Positions 8,785 through 17,160 of a stretch of 64,000 nt of DNA are shown here, piece by piece (within the stretch, counting starts at the first letter, position 1; every line of letters starts with the position of its first letter). Origin of the DNA: Nocardia fusca NBRC 14340 (GTDB taxonomy: Bacteria; Actinomycetota; Actinomycetes; Mycobacteriales; Mycobacteriaceae); contig NZ_BDCU01000010.1 of the NCBI RefSeq assembly GCF_001618425.1, positions 1-64,000 of the forward strand. The letters are read 5' to 3'. Made by a program: the position numbers and the translations under genes. Below the pieces are notes generated by a model that saw nothing but the letters and a program-made list of their open reading frames with translations, searched no databases and was not told the origin of the DNA.

Positions 8785-9555
8785 TCAGTCCCGCCAGGGA
8801 CGGTCCCCGACCAGTGTTGCTTCGGCGCCGCCGTCGGCGAAGATCACCTGACCGGTGACGAAGCAGTTCTCCGGGCCCGCCAGCCAGCTGATGAGGTGCC
8901 CGACCCATTCCGGTCGCCCCGGGAAGCCCCCGAGGGGCTGCGGCGCGGCGGCCTCGACGGCTGTACGCACTTCGTCGTCGGCGAAGATCCACGCGGCGGC
9001 CGGGGTGTCCACAACACCGGGGGCGACCGCGTTGAGCGGGATGCCGGTGCCGGCCCATTCGGGCGAAGGGGCGGCTCTCCGCACCCACCTGTTCAGGGCG
9101 CGCTTGGCGATGCCGTAGGCGGAATCGCGCAGGGCGGGGTCGGCGTCCACCAACGCGGTTGCGGTAGCTTCGTCGCCGTCCGCGCAGGCCCGCAGGATTC
9201 GTTCGTCCGCGGGCGCCAGTGATGCGGTCGAGGACACGGCGACAGCCCGGGGCGCGTCGCTGCGCGCCAGGAGAGGTCGCAGCCCCTCGAGCGTTGCCAC
9301 TGCGCCGAAGTAGTTCGTCTCGAGGAGCCCGGTCCGGCCGCCGCCGGCGATCGCCAGCACCGCATCGATGCGCCCCCACTTCGCGACCTGGTCCACCAGT
9401 GATCGGCGGCCGTCCGGCGTCGACAGGTCGGTGATGATGTCGGCGTCGCGCAGGTCGCAGCCGATGACCCGGGCACTTCGGTCACGCAGGATCGTCGCGG
9501 TGGCAGCGCCGATGCCCGAGGCCGAGCCGGTGACGACATATCTGCGTTCGGTCAC
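8785..9555 (-). CDS. Short-chain dehydrogenase/reductase (SDR)
   Basis: 256 aa. Classical SDR: the NAD(P)-binding motif TGSASGIGAATA is N-terminal, the acidic loop CDLRDADIITDL suggests NAD preference, and the core AGGG, Ser in VAVSSTAS and Tyr-Lys in SAYGIAKRAL form the catalytic set. PGVVDTP and DGGAEAT complete the fold. It resembles 3-alpha-hydroxysteroid dehydrogenase-like SDRs. The start overlaps the stop of the upstream membrane-protein gene by 4 nt (ATGA), so the two are translationally coupled and probably under the TetR-type operator at 10274. Confidence 0.85.
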   Translation of the reverse strand: MTERRYVVTGSASGIGAATATILRDRSARVIGCDLRDADIITDLSTPDGRRSLVDQVAKWGRIDAVLAIAGGGRTGLLETNYFGAVATLEGLRPLLARSDAPRAVAVSSTASLAPADERILRACADGDEATATALVDADPALRDSAYGIAKRALNRWVRRAAPSPEWAGTGIPLNAVAPGVVDTPAAAWIFADDEVRTAVEAAAPQPLGGFPGRPEWVGHLISWLAGPENCFVTGQVIFADGGAEATLVGDRPWRD

Positions 9556-10244
9556 CAGCCTGCCCCGCCCGCGTTATCGTCGGCAGGTTCGACCACGAGG
9601 TGCGGTGCGCCCTTGCGCCGGAAGTACGCCCGGCTACCCACCTCGGCGAGGACGATCACCGCCACGAGTTTGAGCGCACCGATCAGTGGGACGCTGTCGA
9701 TCGGCATCGTGTAGGCCAGCACCACCGTGGTCGCCGCGTCCAGCAGCAGCGCGGAACCCCAGATCATCGTGCCCACGTACACAACTCGGCGGAAAGCTGG
9801 CGTATCACGCCACGCACCGTTGATCTGCTCGCGCGACGAACCGCCGGTGAAGAGCCGTAAAACGGCCAGGTAGTACGGGGTCCGCAGGAGCGTGAGGAAA
9901 ATCCATACGCCCGCCAGCCCGGTGATCCAGCCGTCGCGCGCCAGCAGGGTCCTCGGGCTGCCGGTCAGGAACGAGAGCCCAACGCTGAGAAGCAGGACGG
10001 ACATGACGAGACCGCCGAGCATGTCGATCCGTCGATTCACGATCACCGAGTGCACCGCTTTGGCGGCCGGTGCAACCAGCCCGAGCATCAGGGCCCACCA
10101 ATGGTCGACTCCGGCAGCGCGCAATCCGTAGCACACCGCAATCGGCGCCACTGCGTTGACCAGCAGGCTGAGAACGATCGCGCGTTGCGCGCCGGCCTCG
10201 CCACTGGTAGATGCCGGATCCGCTCCAGGCGGCGTGCGGTTCAC
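9552..10244 (-). CDS. Polytopic membrane protein, VC0807-like
   Basis: 230 aa with about six hydrophobic segments (AIVLSLLVNAVAPIAVCYGL; ALMLGLVAPAAKAVHSVIV; LGGLVMSVLLLSVGLSFLTG; ITGLAGVWIFLTLL; IWGSALLLDAATTVVLAYTM; LIGALKLVAVIVLAEVGS). The pattern resembles the uncharacterised VC0807-type inner-membrane proteins often paired with TetR regulators in actinobacteria. It is the first gene of a two-gene unit with the SDR. Its function is unknown; the name rests on general resemblance only. Confidence 0.6.
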   Translation of the reverse strand: MNRTPPGADPASTSGEAGAQRAIVLSLLVNAVAPIAVCYGLRAAGVDHWWALMLGLVAPAAKAVHSVIVNRRIDMLGGLVMSVLLLSVGLSFLTGSPRTLLARDGWITGLAGVWIFLTLLRTPYYLAVLRLFTGGSSREQINGAWRDTPAFRRVVYVGTMIWGSALLLDAATTVVLAYTMPIDSVPLIGALKLVAVIVLAEVGSRAYFRRKGAPHLVVEPADDNAGGAGW

Positions 10245-10273
10245 CGTCGCCCCACCAGAATCGGGGCGCCCGT

Positions 10274-10314
10274 ACTGTTGACCATACAGTCAACAGTAAC
10301 TGACCGGAGGGTCA
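10274..10314. promoter_or_regulatory. Paired palindromic operator, probable TetR target
   Basis: A perfect palindrome with 9-bp arms, ACTGTTGAC (10274-10282) and GTCAACAGT (10289-10297), and a 6-nt spacer. It is followed by TGACC (10301-10305) and GGTCA (10310-10314), spacer 4 nt. The TTGAC/GTCAA type is common for TetR-family repressors. It lies 30-70 bp before the membrane protein-SDR unit and 63 bp after the TetR gene. Confidence 0.7.
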
Positions 10315-10377
10315 ATAGTTGAGGCGGGTGAGTGCCTCATGTGATATTTCGGATCCGCGGACGGACCTGCTCCGGGG

Positions 10378-11004
10378 TCAGCTCCGGGCCTGCATGCCAC
10401 CGAGCAGGATCGCTGCCAGTTCCGCGGCGTAGTCACACGGATCGACGTCGGGATGCTCTTCGAGGTAGGCGAGCATGATGTCGATCGAGCCCTGGTAAGT
10501 GACCGCCATGACCCTGGTGTCGAAGGCGCCCAGACTGCCCTCGGCCTGGCCGCGACGGAACAGCTCCTCCTGCCCGCGGTAGGTCTCCTCGTAGAAGTCG
10601 GCAGTCACCGGTTCGCCACCGTCCGGGCGGCGCAGGTTGTGAATGATGCGGTTCAGCGCGACCAGTTCGTTCCGACGGGTCCGGATCTGCGAGGCGGCCT
10701 CGCGCAGGGCCGCGCGGATAATGTCCGGCACGGGCCGATCGAGGTCGAGCGCGTCAACGATATGTTCCCGCAAGGTCTCCATCGTCGCCTTCGCCGTCGC
10801 GGCCATCAGGTCGTCCTTGCCTGCGAAATAGTGCCATACCAACCCCTTGGCGACATCGGCGCGCTGGGCGATCCGGGTCAGCGACGCGCCCTCGTAGCCG
10901 CGGTCGACGACCTCCTGGATTGCCGCCACCATGATCTGTTTCCGTCGTTGATCTTCGCTGAGGCGTTGGCGCGGGCCGCGTGGCAGGCGGGGAGCGGAAG
11001 TCAT
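10378..11004 (-). CDS. TetR family transcriptional regulator
   Basis: 208 aa. The N-terminal helix-turn-helix (RRKQIMVAAIQEVVDRGYEG, then ASLTRIAQRADVAKGLVWHYF with AGKDDL) is canonical TetR. The C-terminal ligand domain has no recognisable specificity. It is 133 nt upstream of the membrane protein and SDR genes in the same direction, with the paired palindrome at 10274-10314 between them. It most likely represses that unit, and perhaps itself through readthrough. The inducer is unknown. Confidence 0.9.
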   Translation of the reverse strand: MTSAPRLPRGPRQRLSEDQRRKQIMVAAIQEVVDRGYEGASLTRIAQRADVAKGLVWHYFAGKDDLMAATAKATMETLREHIVDALDLDRPVPDIIRAALREAASQIRTRRNELVALNRIIHNLRRPDGGEPVTADFYEETYRGQEELFRRGQAEGSLGAFDTRVMAVTYQGSIDIMLAYLEEHPDVDPCDYAAELAAILLGGMQARS

Positions 11005-11519
11005 GATAGAGCCGGCTCCGGCAAAGGGTTCCTGTCCACGCCGCGCATTTTACTGCCCGCGATTCGAGGCCCAGGCCCAGCGCACCCTCGGCGACACCCG
11101 TGAAGAAATGCCACAGATTTGAGACCGATCACGGCGGCCAGCCCGTGAGACGACCTCAGTAACCACAGTTCACGGCCCCGCGGGATGCCATGGATTTCGA
11201 GACCCTACATAGGGTCTCAAAGCTCGGTTCCGCACCCTTGCTGCCAGATTGGCATGCCCGACTGTTGCGGTGACCGAGCAACCTTCGCCGACTGCCCCGG
11301 CCGTCCGTATGCGTACCTTCTTACGAGCGGCTCGGCGTGGGGGTCCGAGTGCCCGGTAGCCGAGTTAGAGGTGTTCGCAGGAACACGGACACGACTTCGG
11401 CTGCACCGATGAATTCCTGGCGGATCCGCCGTCGATACCTCTGGACACGCCGACAGCGGTAGGTCGGACCAAAAGCAATCGATCCGGACAGTGATTCGGC
11501 GGGGTGAGTGGGAGGCGCA
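11005..11519. other. Divergent intergenic region holding repeat copy C
   Basis: 515 bp between the divergent TetR gene and the broken monooxygenase. It holds repeat copy C (11105-11227). Elsewhere no gene-like frame, tRNA or strong hairpin is seen. Confidence 0.5.
11105..11227. repeat. Dispersed repeat copy C
   Basis: Aligns with copy B: GAAATGCCACAGATTTGAG at the left, AACCACAGTTCAC and GATGCCATGGATTT in the middle. A near-perfect palindrome follows, GAGACCCTA (11199-11207) and TAGGGTCTC (11210-11218), then CAAAGCTCGG. The copy lacks about 12 nt of the B loop. Confidence 0.65.
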
Positions 11520-12705
11520 GTGAGCGGTGCGAGAGTGTTGGTGGCGGGAGCCGGCATTGCAGGACCCGCGCTGGCCCACTGGTTGCACCGGCGGGGAGCT
11601 GTGGCGACCGTGGTGGAGCGGGCCGCCGAACTGCGTCCCGGTGGCCAGGCCGTGGACGCGCGTGGAGTGACCAAGGAAGTCATCCGGCGGATGGGGCTGG
11701 ACCCGGCGGTACGCGCGGCCTGCACCCAGACCATCGGCGCATACACCGTGGATGCGGCCGGGAACGTGCTGGAGACCTTCCGCGTGGACGACGACGGCGG
11801 CGACGGATTCATCGCGGAGATCGAGATCCTGCGCGGTGACTTGTCGCAGGTGCTCTACGAGGACACTCGTGACGATGTCGAATATATCTTCGGCGACCGG
11901 ATCGCCGAGCTCTCTCAGGACCCGGACGGGGTCGAGGTGGTCTTCGACAGCGGTAACCGGCGGCGTTTCGAGCTGGTGGTCGGAGCCGACGGGCTGCATT
12001 CGGCGCTGCGCACGATGGCTTTCGGGCCGCACGAGCAGTTCGTCCGCCACCTCGGGCACGTGCTGGCCTTCTTCAGCGTGCCCAACGAGTTCGGGCTCGA
12101 CAAATGGCTGATCGAGTATCAGGAGTCCGGGCGCTCGGCCGGGCTGAGGCCGATACAGGACGCCACCCGGGCGATGGCCATGTTCTCCTTCCCCGCGGCC
12201 GACGTCGATTACCGCGATATCGAGGCCCAGAAGCTGGTTGACCCCGCGCATCCTCGCGCATCTGGACGACACCCCGGACTTCTATCTCGATCAGGTCGCC
12301 CAGGTCGTGATGGATCGCTGGTGGCGTGGGCGGGTGGGGCTGCTCGGCGACGCGGCGTTCAGCTCCTCCCCGATGTCGGGACAGGGCACTGGGCTGGCCC
12401 TGGTCGGCGCCTATGTGCTGGCCGGCGAGCTGGCTGCTGCCGAGTGGAATCCAGAGATCGGTTTCGCCTGCTATGAGGCGCGGATGCGCTCGTTCGTCGA
12501 GGCCAATCAGGAGATCGCCCAACTGAATGCCCGCAGCCGCGACATCCCCGGGTCCGATGCCGAGCCGGGCCCCGATTTCACCGGAGAGTGGTTCGCCGAG
12601 CTGGTCGAGCGCGCGATCAACGGCGTCGAACTGCCCAACTACGCGGGGCTGCCGGACTCCGGAGTCCTGGCCGGACCGCTGACCGCCTCGTCGGCCAAGC
12701 CGTAA
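11520..12705 (+). pseudogene. FAD-dependent monooxygenase, broken by an internal deletion/frameshift
   Basis: The two halves of a PHBH-type aromatic-ring or anthracycline-like flavin monooxygenase lie in different frames. The first half (GTG at 11520) has VAGAGIAGPALA (FAD dinucleotide motif), RRGAVATVVERA and LVVGADGLHSALR (the DG motif), and runs to DYRDIEAQK near 12230. The second half resumes one frame over at LTPRILAHLDD near 12236. It continues with GRVGLLGDAAFSSSPMSGQG (the GD motif) and GTGLALVGAYVLAGEL to the stop at 12705. In intact homologues roughly ten residues separate these parts, so a short deletion with frame loss is more likely than a single miscalled base. Full activity is unlikely. 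Confidence 0.75.
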
Positions 12706-12742
12706 GTGTCACATAGCGGGCCAAGGTACGGTTCTCTCGTCG

Positions 12743-12767
12743 AATTAGGACGGTAACTGTCCTGATT
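12743..12767. promoter_or_regulatory. Near-palindromic operator upstream of the nitroreductase-like gene
   Basis: AGGAC (12747-12751) and GTCCT (12759-12763) with a 7-nt spacer, extended by AATT on the left and a partly matching GATT on the right. It ends about 20 bp before the ATG at 12786, a typical repressor position. The binding protein is not identified in the window. Confidence 0.45.
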
Positions 12768-12785
12768 CCGCGACACACTCGGCTC

Positions 12786-13292
12786 ATGAGCGGAACCGAA
12801 TCGACTCCGGATCAGACCGACATCACCGACTACAACGATCCGAACGCGCCGTGGAACCAGGCGTGGGACCAGGAAGGCGGCATTGCCAACTGGAACGATG
12901 ATGTGATCAAGGAGTTCCGGGAGAACTCGGGCAAAGGTGGGCGGCGCTTACGCGGGCGGGGACCTCATCCTGCTCACACCGCGGGAGCCAGGAGCGGCAA
13001 GCGGCACACGACTCCGCTGGGCCCCCTGTACCGGGGCGACACCATGTACGTGAGTTCGTTCATCGAGGACAAGTACCCGGCCTGGTGGTACAACATCAAG
13101 GCGAATCCGCAGGTCACCATCGAGCTCCGGGACAAGACCTACCAGGCGACCGGCAAGGTGCTCGAAGGCGCGGACTACGACGAGTTCGCAGCCTGGGTGC
13201 TGGCCGACAACCCCCTGCTGGCAGACTTCCAGTCCACCAAAGTCGATCGGCCTATACCGCTGGTCGTGCTGACCCTTGACGGCGAGGGTTGA
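12786..13292 (+). CDS. Deazaflavin (F420)-dependent nitroreductase family protein with a frame-disturbed core
   Basis: 168 aa. Matches the F420-binding Ddn-like split-barrel family: NDDVIKEFRENSGK early, then SGKRHTTPLGPLYRGDTMYV, YPAWWYNIKANPQVTIELRD and IPLVVLTLDGEG. Between SGK and ARSGKRHT the reading frame gives GGRRLRGRGPHPAHTAG, which has no family likeness. The next frame over gives GGAYAGGDLILLT, which is the family consensus (usually VGG-F-G-LLLLTTTG). A one-base gain near 12936 (GGTGGGC) and a one-base loss near 12979 would explain it. Either the protein is impaired or the reference has paired errors. It follows the operator at 12743-12767. Confidence 0.65.
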   Translation: MSGTESTPDQTDITDYNDPNAPWNQAWDQEGGIANWNDDVIKEFRENSGKGGRRLRGRGPHPAHTAGARSGKRHTTPLGPLYRGDTMYVSSFIEDKYPAWWYNIKANPQVTIELRDKTYQATGKVLEGADYDEFAAWVLADNPLLADFQSTKVDRPIPLVVLTLDGEG

Positions 13293-13593
13293 GCGCTTCC
13301 GGGAACCTCCCGGCCACGGAGTACCGGATGGTGTGCACCCGCTGCGCAGCAGAACCAGGATGCTGCCGGAGGTCGCACTCAGTAGTGCGTCCTGCACGCC
13401 TCGCAATGCGTTCACCAAAGCTCTGAGATGCGATCTGCGCCTCCCGGTGGGCTCGTCCGCCGGGAGGTGAATGCACCCCGAGGCAAGAAGAGATCATCGC
13501 CGACCTGTTCGCCGACCACATCGCCAACTATGACCTGGCCGGGTCCTGAGTCGGATTGCACCTCACGCTACGTCAGGGTTTACCGTCGGGCCG
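13293..13593. other. Intergenic stretch with a possible gene remnant
   Basis: About 300 bp. Near 13486-13550 one frame reads EEIIADLFADHIANYDLAGS and then stops, which looks like the C-terminal tail of a lost protein, but no start or upstream part is recognisable. No hairpin or RNA gene is seen. Confidence 0.3.
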
Positions 13594-14481
13594 GTGACGA
13601 TCACTGTTCTCGATTCCTACTCGGCAATGAAGCAAATCCTGCAGGCACCGATGGCCGATCGAGAAGACATGCTGCGGGCGATGCTCGAACCGACGACCGG
13701 GATGTACCGGTACTTCCCGGGAGAGGTCGACCTGGTGGCGTTCCACCGGCAGTCGGCCGGGTTCCCGCTCGACCGCGACGGACAACGTTGCCTCGACGCC
13801 CTCGAAACGCTCGCGGCGGCCGATGCCTGGAAGCGCATGCAGCGTGCGGCCGACGACGCGGCAGCCGTATTGCTCGCCGCGACACCGGGGTTCCAAGCGC
13901 CGGACATCACTGTGCTCGTGGTGCTCGGCGACCCGGGCGATACCAACTTCATGGGCCCGAGTCTGGGCGTCACCGGCTTCGGCGGTATCTCCGGCTACAT
14001 CACGATCACATTGTGGCCGTACCCGGAGAACCTGGAGCGTCTGGAGTGCACCGCGGTGCACGAACTCCACCACAACCTGCGCTACAGCCCCGGCGGTGTG
14101 GTGTGGGATCCGATGACCGTCACCGTCGGTGAGCATGTGGTGGGCGAGGGTTTGGCCGACGCTTTCGCTCGCGAACTCTATGGTGACGACCTCGGCTACG
14201 CCCGCCTCGGCGTGCCGACCTTGCACGATGACGAGTCATTCACAAAAGTTGTTTCCGGGCTGCATATCACCGGGATGCAGAGCTTCACGGCCTGGGTACA
14301 CGGCGACACCATCGCCGAGCACCTGGGCGTGACCCCGGTCGGATTGCCGACGGGAGCGGGGTATTCCGCTGGCAACAGGTTGGTCGACGCCTACCTCGCG
14401 GCGACGGGTAAGTCCGCGGCCCAGGCGCTGCACGCCGACAGCGCGGAAGTAATCGCCACCGCGCTCACGGCGAACCGGTAG
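13594..14481 (+). CDS. DUF2268 family putative zinc-dependent protease
   Basis: 295 aa. The family are predicted zincin metallopeptidases found in Bacillus (YjaZ-type) and actinobacteria. The zinc motif HELHH lies at about residues 156-160, within TAVHELHHNLRYSPGGV. The downstream GEHVVGEGLADAFARELYG supplies the glutamate expected as third ligand. The flanking VTGFGGISGYITITLWPYPE is also typical. No signal peptide is seen, so it is probably cytoplasmic. GTG start; ATG options lie further in. It stands alone between repeat copies C and D, and its substrate is unknown. Confidence 0.8.
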   Translation: MTITVLDSYSAMKQILQAPMADREDMLRAMLEPTTGMYRYFPGEVDLVAFHRQSAGFPLDRDGQRCLDALETLAAADAWKRMQRAADDAAAVLLAATPGFQAPDITVLVVLGDPGDTNFMGPSLGVTGFGGISGYITITLWPYPENLERLECTAVHELHHNLRYSPGGVVWDPMTVTVGEHVVGEGLADAFARELYGDDLGYARLGVPTLHDDESFTKVVSGLHITGMQSFTAWVHGDTIAEHLGVTPVGLPTGAGYSAGNRLVDAYLAATGKSAAQALHADSAEVIATALTANR

Positions 14482-14777
14482 GTGCCGTCCCTCCAAGTAG
14501 TCCGGATCGCGCCGAACCGGTCCAGCTTCGAACCCCGCCGCGGATACGACTTCCGACGGCTACGTCATCGCCGGATTGTTGCCGTCCCTCGGTGCGGGCC
14601 TCGGGGACGGTACCGCTGCGGCTGGGCGCTTGGTGACCGTATTCCCTCTGGCCTACGGCAGTCGGCGTAACGGTGGCGGGCCGACTCACCACTCGGATGT
14701 CCCGGCGAGGTGTGCTGATCTTCAGCCCGGCCGGGTTAGCCGCAGCCCGCGTCGTGCGCCGACATTCGACTGCCGGG

Positions 14778-14819
14778 TGGGGTCTCGAAATGCGGAGCCA
14801 GATCTCATAAAGAGTGGCC
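14778..14819. repeat. Dispersed repeat copy D (3' part only)
   Basis: GGGTCTCGAAATGCGGAGCC followed by AGATCTCATAAAG and GTGGCC aligns with the 3' third of copy B (GGGTCTCAGAACTCGTGGCC, AGATCTCGGAAAG, TTGGCC). The left two-thirds of the repeat and its hairpin are missing. Confidence 0.45.
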
Positions 14820-14829
14820 GACCACGTGT

Positions 14830-14869
14830 GAACGCCGACCCCTCAGGACTTCCCTGCGAGTCGGCGTTC
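14830..14869. terminator. Hairpin terminator of the lasso-peptide operon
   Basis: A perfect 10-bp stem, GAACGCCGAC (14830-14839) and GTCGGCGTTC (14860-14869), with a 20-nt loop, 85 nt beyond the stop of the leftward ABC exporter gene. Confidence 0.6.
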
Positions 14870-14953
14870 GCTCCGGTCCCGAGTCCGGGTGGAAGGCCAC
14901 CAGGCCTGAGGCAGCAGGCGAGCCGGTCGTCGCTACAGACGCTGGAGCGATGT

Positions 14954-16729
14954 TCACGCGGAGGCTGCGACCGTGTCCCTTGCCAGTTCGCGGTAGTAGC
15001 TGCTGGACGTCGTGAGCTCGGCATGAGTCCCTATGGCCTCTACTCGACCGTCACTGATCACTACGACTTTGTCGACGTCGCGGATCGTCGAGTACCTGTG
15101 GGCGGCGACGATGACGGTGCAGCGACCGCGCAGCTTCCGCAGGGTCTGTGAGATAGCCGCTTCGCTGAGAGGGTCGAGGTTGGAGGTGGGCTCATCGAGC
15201 AGAAGAAGCTCCGGTTCTGTCAGCAGGGCTCGGGCGATGGCCAGGCGCTGCCGCTCACCACCCGACAATGACTGCCCATGCTCGCCGACCTGTGCTTCGA
15301 GGCCCCCGTCGAGCCGATCGAGGACATCGGTGAATCCAGCGAGCTCGACAGCGCGCTCGATTTGCTCCTCGGTGGCGTGCGGACGAGCGTATGTGAGGTT
15401 CTCGCGGACTGTGCCGTGCATGATCGGAGCGCCTTGTTCGACGAAGGCGATACGACGACGGTGGGCGCTGAGGTGGAGCCGGGAGGCCTCGGTACCGTCG
15501 ATGACGATCATCCCGTTGTCGGGTTCGTAGAAGCGTTCGATCAGTGCCAGGAGCGTACTCTTTCCACTGCCGGAGCGGCCGACCAGCGCGACCTGATCCC
15601 CGCTGTGCACCGCGAAGTTCACGTCGTCGAGGACACGGCGTGAGGGCTCGTAGGAGAAGGTCACGCCGCGGATTTCGACGGTCGCCGCCCGATCTCGGTT
15701 GCTGCCCTCCGGGGTGTCGGCACGGTCACTGTGCCCTGGGGGAAGACCGTCGCCTTCGATCTCCAAGCGCAGGGCTTCGGCAACACGCTGGAATGCTCCC
15801 ATCCCGCGCTGGATGGATCCGAGTAGAGCGATGGAGCCGGCGACCGGTGTTGCCAGGAGTGTGGCGTACAACAGGAAGGCGACCAGCTCACCGATTTGCA
15901 TGTGACCGCCGGCAACCCGGATGCCACCGATCAGCAACAGGGCCAGAAACGACCCGTTGGCCGCTGCCAGCGTTGCGGGGCGAATCACCGATTCCAGGCG
16001 TGCGGCGTGGACGCCGCTGTTGAATGTGTTGTCCGCTTGGGCGGTGAGCCGGGTTGCTTCCCGGTCTTCGGCCAGACTCGCCCGCACCGTGCGCAGCGAG
16101 CTGAGGGCGCGCTCGGTGTCCGCGGTGAGTGCGCCGACACCGGCCTGCACGCTCTCCGAGGCAGTTCGTATCCCGGATAGCGCTCCGGTCACCAGGAGGC
16201 CGGCCGCGACGGTGGTGAACAGCGCGACGACGGTCATGAACGGACTGAGCCAGATCATGACGGCCAAAGCCGCGACCACCGACACCGCCGAGATGCCGAA
16301 TTGGATCACGCTGGTTACCGCGTCCTCACGCAGAGCCGCGGTGTCTGTCCCCAACCTGGAGGTGAGATCGCCTACTCGCATCCGGTCCAGCACCGGCATC
16401 CGCACCCGTAGGAGGCGGTGGACGAGTCGTGCACGCAGGTCGAGTACGACTCGCTCGCCGGTACGTGCGATGAGAAAGTTGCCGAAGGTGTCGAACACTG
16501 CCTGCGCCATGAACACGACGACCAGCAGTGCGACAAGACCGGCTGTTGTGCGCCCGCCCGAGACCGCGTCGATGATCCGCATGGTGAGCATCGGCTGCGC
16601 GATGCCCATTCCGGTACCGGCCAGCAGCAGCAGTGCGCCGAGGCCTACCTCCCCTCGGTGTCCACGCAGTAGTGCGATCAGATCGCGGTATCGGACGCGG
16701 TCATCGAACGCCGTCGCTGGCACCTTCAC
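14954..16729 (-). CDS. Lasso-peptide ABC exporter (fused permease and ATPase), LasD-type
   Basis: 591 aa. N-terminal six-helix permease domain (for example VGLGALLLLAGTGMGIAQPM; TAGLVALLVVVFMAQAVFDT), then an ATPase domain with Walker A GRSGSGKST, Q-loop FVEQGAPIMHGT, signature LSGGERQRLAIARAL, Walker B LLLLDEPTS and H-loop AAHRYST. There is no N-terminal C39 peptidase domain, as expected where a separate B2 protein removes the leader. The start overlaps the B2 stop by 4 nt, so it is the last gene of the operon. It probably exports the mature lasso peptide and gives self-immunity. Confidence 0.9.
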   Translation of the reverse strand: MKVPATAFDDRVRYRDLIALLRGHRGEVGLGALLLLAGTGMGIAQPMLTMRIIDAVSGGRTTAGLVALLVVVFMAQAVFDTFGNFLIARTGERVVLDLRARLVHRLLRVRMPVLDRMRVGDLTSRLGTDTAALREDAVTSVIQFGISAVSVVAALAVMIWLSPFMTVVALFTTVAAGLLVTGALSGIRTASESVQAGVGALTADTERALSSLRTVRASLAEDREATRLTAQADNTFNSGVHAARLESVIRPATLAAANGSFLALLLIGGIRVAGGHMQIGELVAFLLYATLLATPVAGSIALLGSIQRGMGAFQRVAEALRLEIEGDGLPPGHSDRADTPEGSNRDRAATVEIRGVTFSYEPSRRVLDDVNFAVHSGDQVALVGRSGSGKSTLLALIERFYEPDNGMIVIDGTEASRLHLSAHRRRIAFVEQGAPIMHGTVRENLTYARPHATEEQIERAVELAGFTDVLDRLDGGLEAQVGEHGQSLSGGERQRLAIARALLTEPELLLLDEPTSNLDPLSEAAISQTLRKLRGRCTVIVAAHRYSTIRDVDKVVVISDGRVEAIGTHAELTTSSSYYRELARDTVAASA

Positions 16730-17160
16730 CCCTTGTTTTCCGCTGGCGGAACAGATATCAACCGACTCAGATACTCATAGGGCACGACCTCGCCCACAAT
16801 TGCATTTTCGGCTTCGATCCATGCGTGGGCCCCGAAGGGCGCGCGTGTTTTGACTCCGACACACCATGTCGGCCAGCGCCCGAAGGCCCGGCATGTGAGC
16901 GCTGAGGCGATCGAGCGCACCAGGCAGCCTTCCCGGCTTGCGCAGTGCAGTGAAACCGAGATCGCGGCATCTCTCGCGGTGAGCGCTTCGCTGTAGGTTG
17001 CGGGTCTCGCGCCTCGGCGGGCGAGCTTCAAGAGCGCGTGTATGCGCTGAGGCGGTAGGCGCTTCACCACGATGGCGGCCGCGACAGCGAAACGAGCGAC
17101 GAGTCTGTGTGGAATCGGCGCTGTGCCCTCCGGTCGCTCCAGGACGGCTTGGTAGGTCAT
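16726..17160 (-). CDS. Lasso-peptide leader peptidase, B2 protein (transglutaminase-like)
   Basis: 144 aa, the usual B2 size. It cleaves the leader from the precursor before cyclisation. The catalytic Cys is in REGCLVRSIASALTCRAFG, the His in APFGAHAWIEAEN, and a following acidic residue completes the transglutaminase-like triad; CVGVKTRAPF is also a family feature. The N-terminal helical half contains PPQRIHALLKLARRG. It overlaps B1 upstream by 4 nt and the ABC gene downstream by 4 nt, which indicates tight translational coupling. Confidence 0.9.
   Translation of the reverse strand: MTYQAVLERPEGTAPIPHRLVARFAVAAAIVVKRLPPQRIHALLKLARRGARPATYSEALTARDAAISVSLHCASREGCLVRSIASALTCRAFGRWPTWCVGVKTRAPFGAHAWIEAENAIVGEVVPYEYLSRLISVPPAENKG

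Larger units (their letters stand above)
14482..14953. other. Convergent intergenic region with repeat copy D and a terminator
   Basis: 472 bp between the DUF2268 gene and the 3' end of the lasso ABC gene. No gene is seen. It holds repeat copy D (14778-14819) and a strong hairpin (14830-14869). Confidence 0.5.

Noticed and set aside
13428..14132. A 234-residue frame overlapping the DUF2268 gene
   Set aside because: It is Arg-rich and overlaps a frame with an intact HELHH metalloprotease motif.
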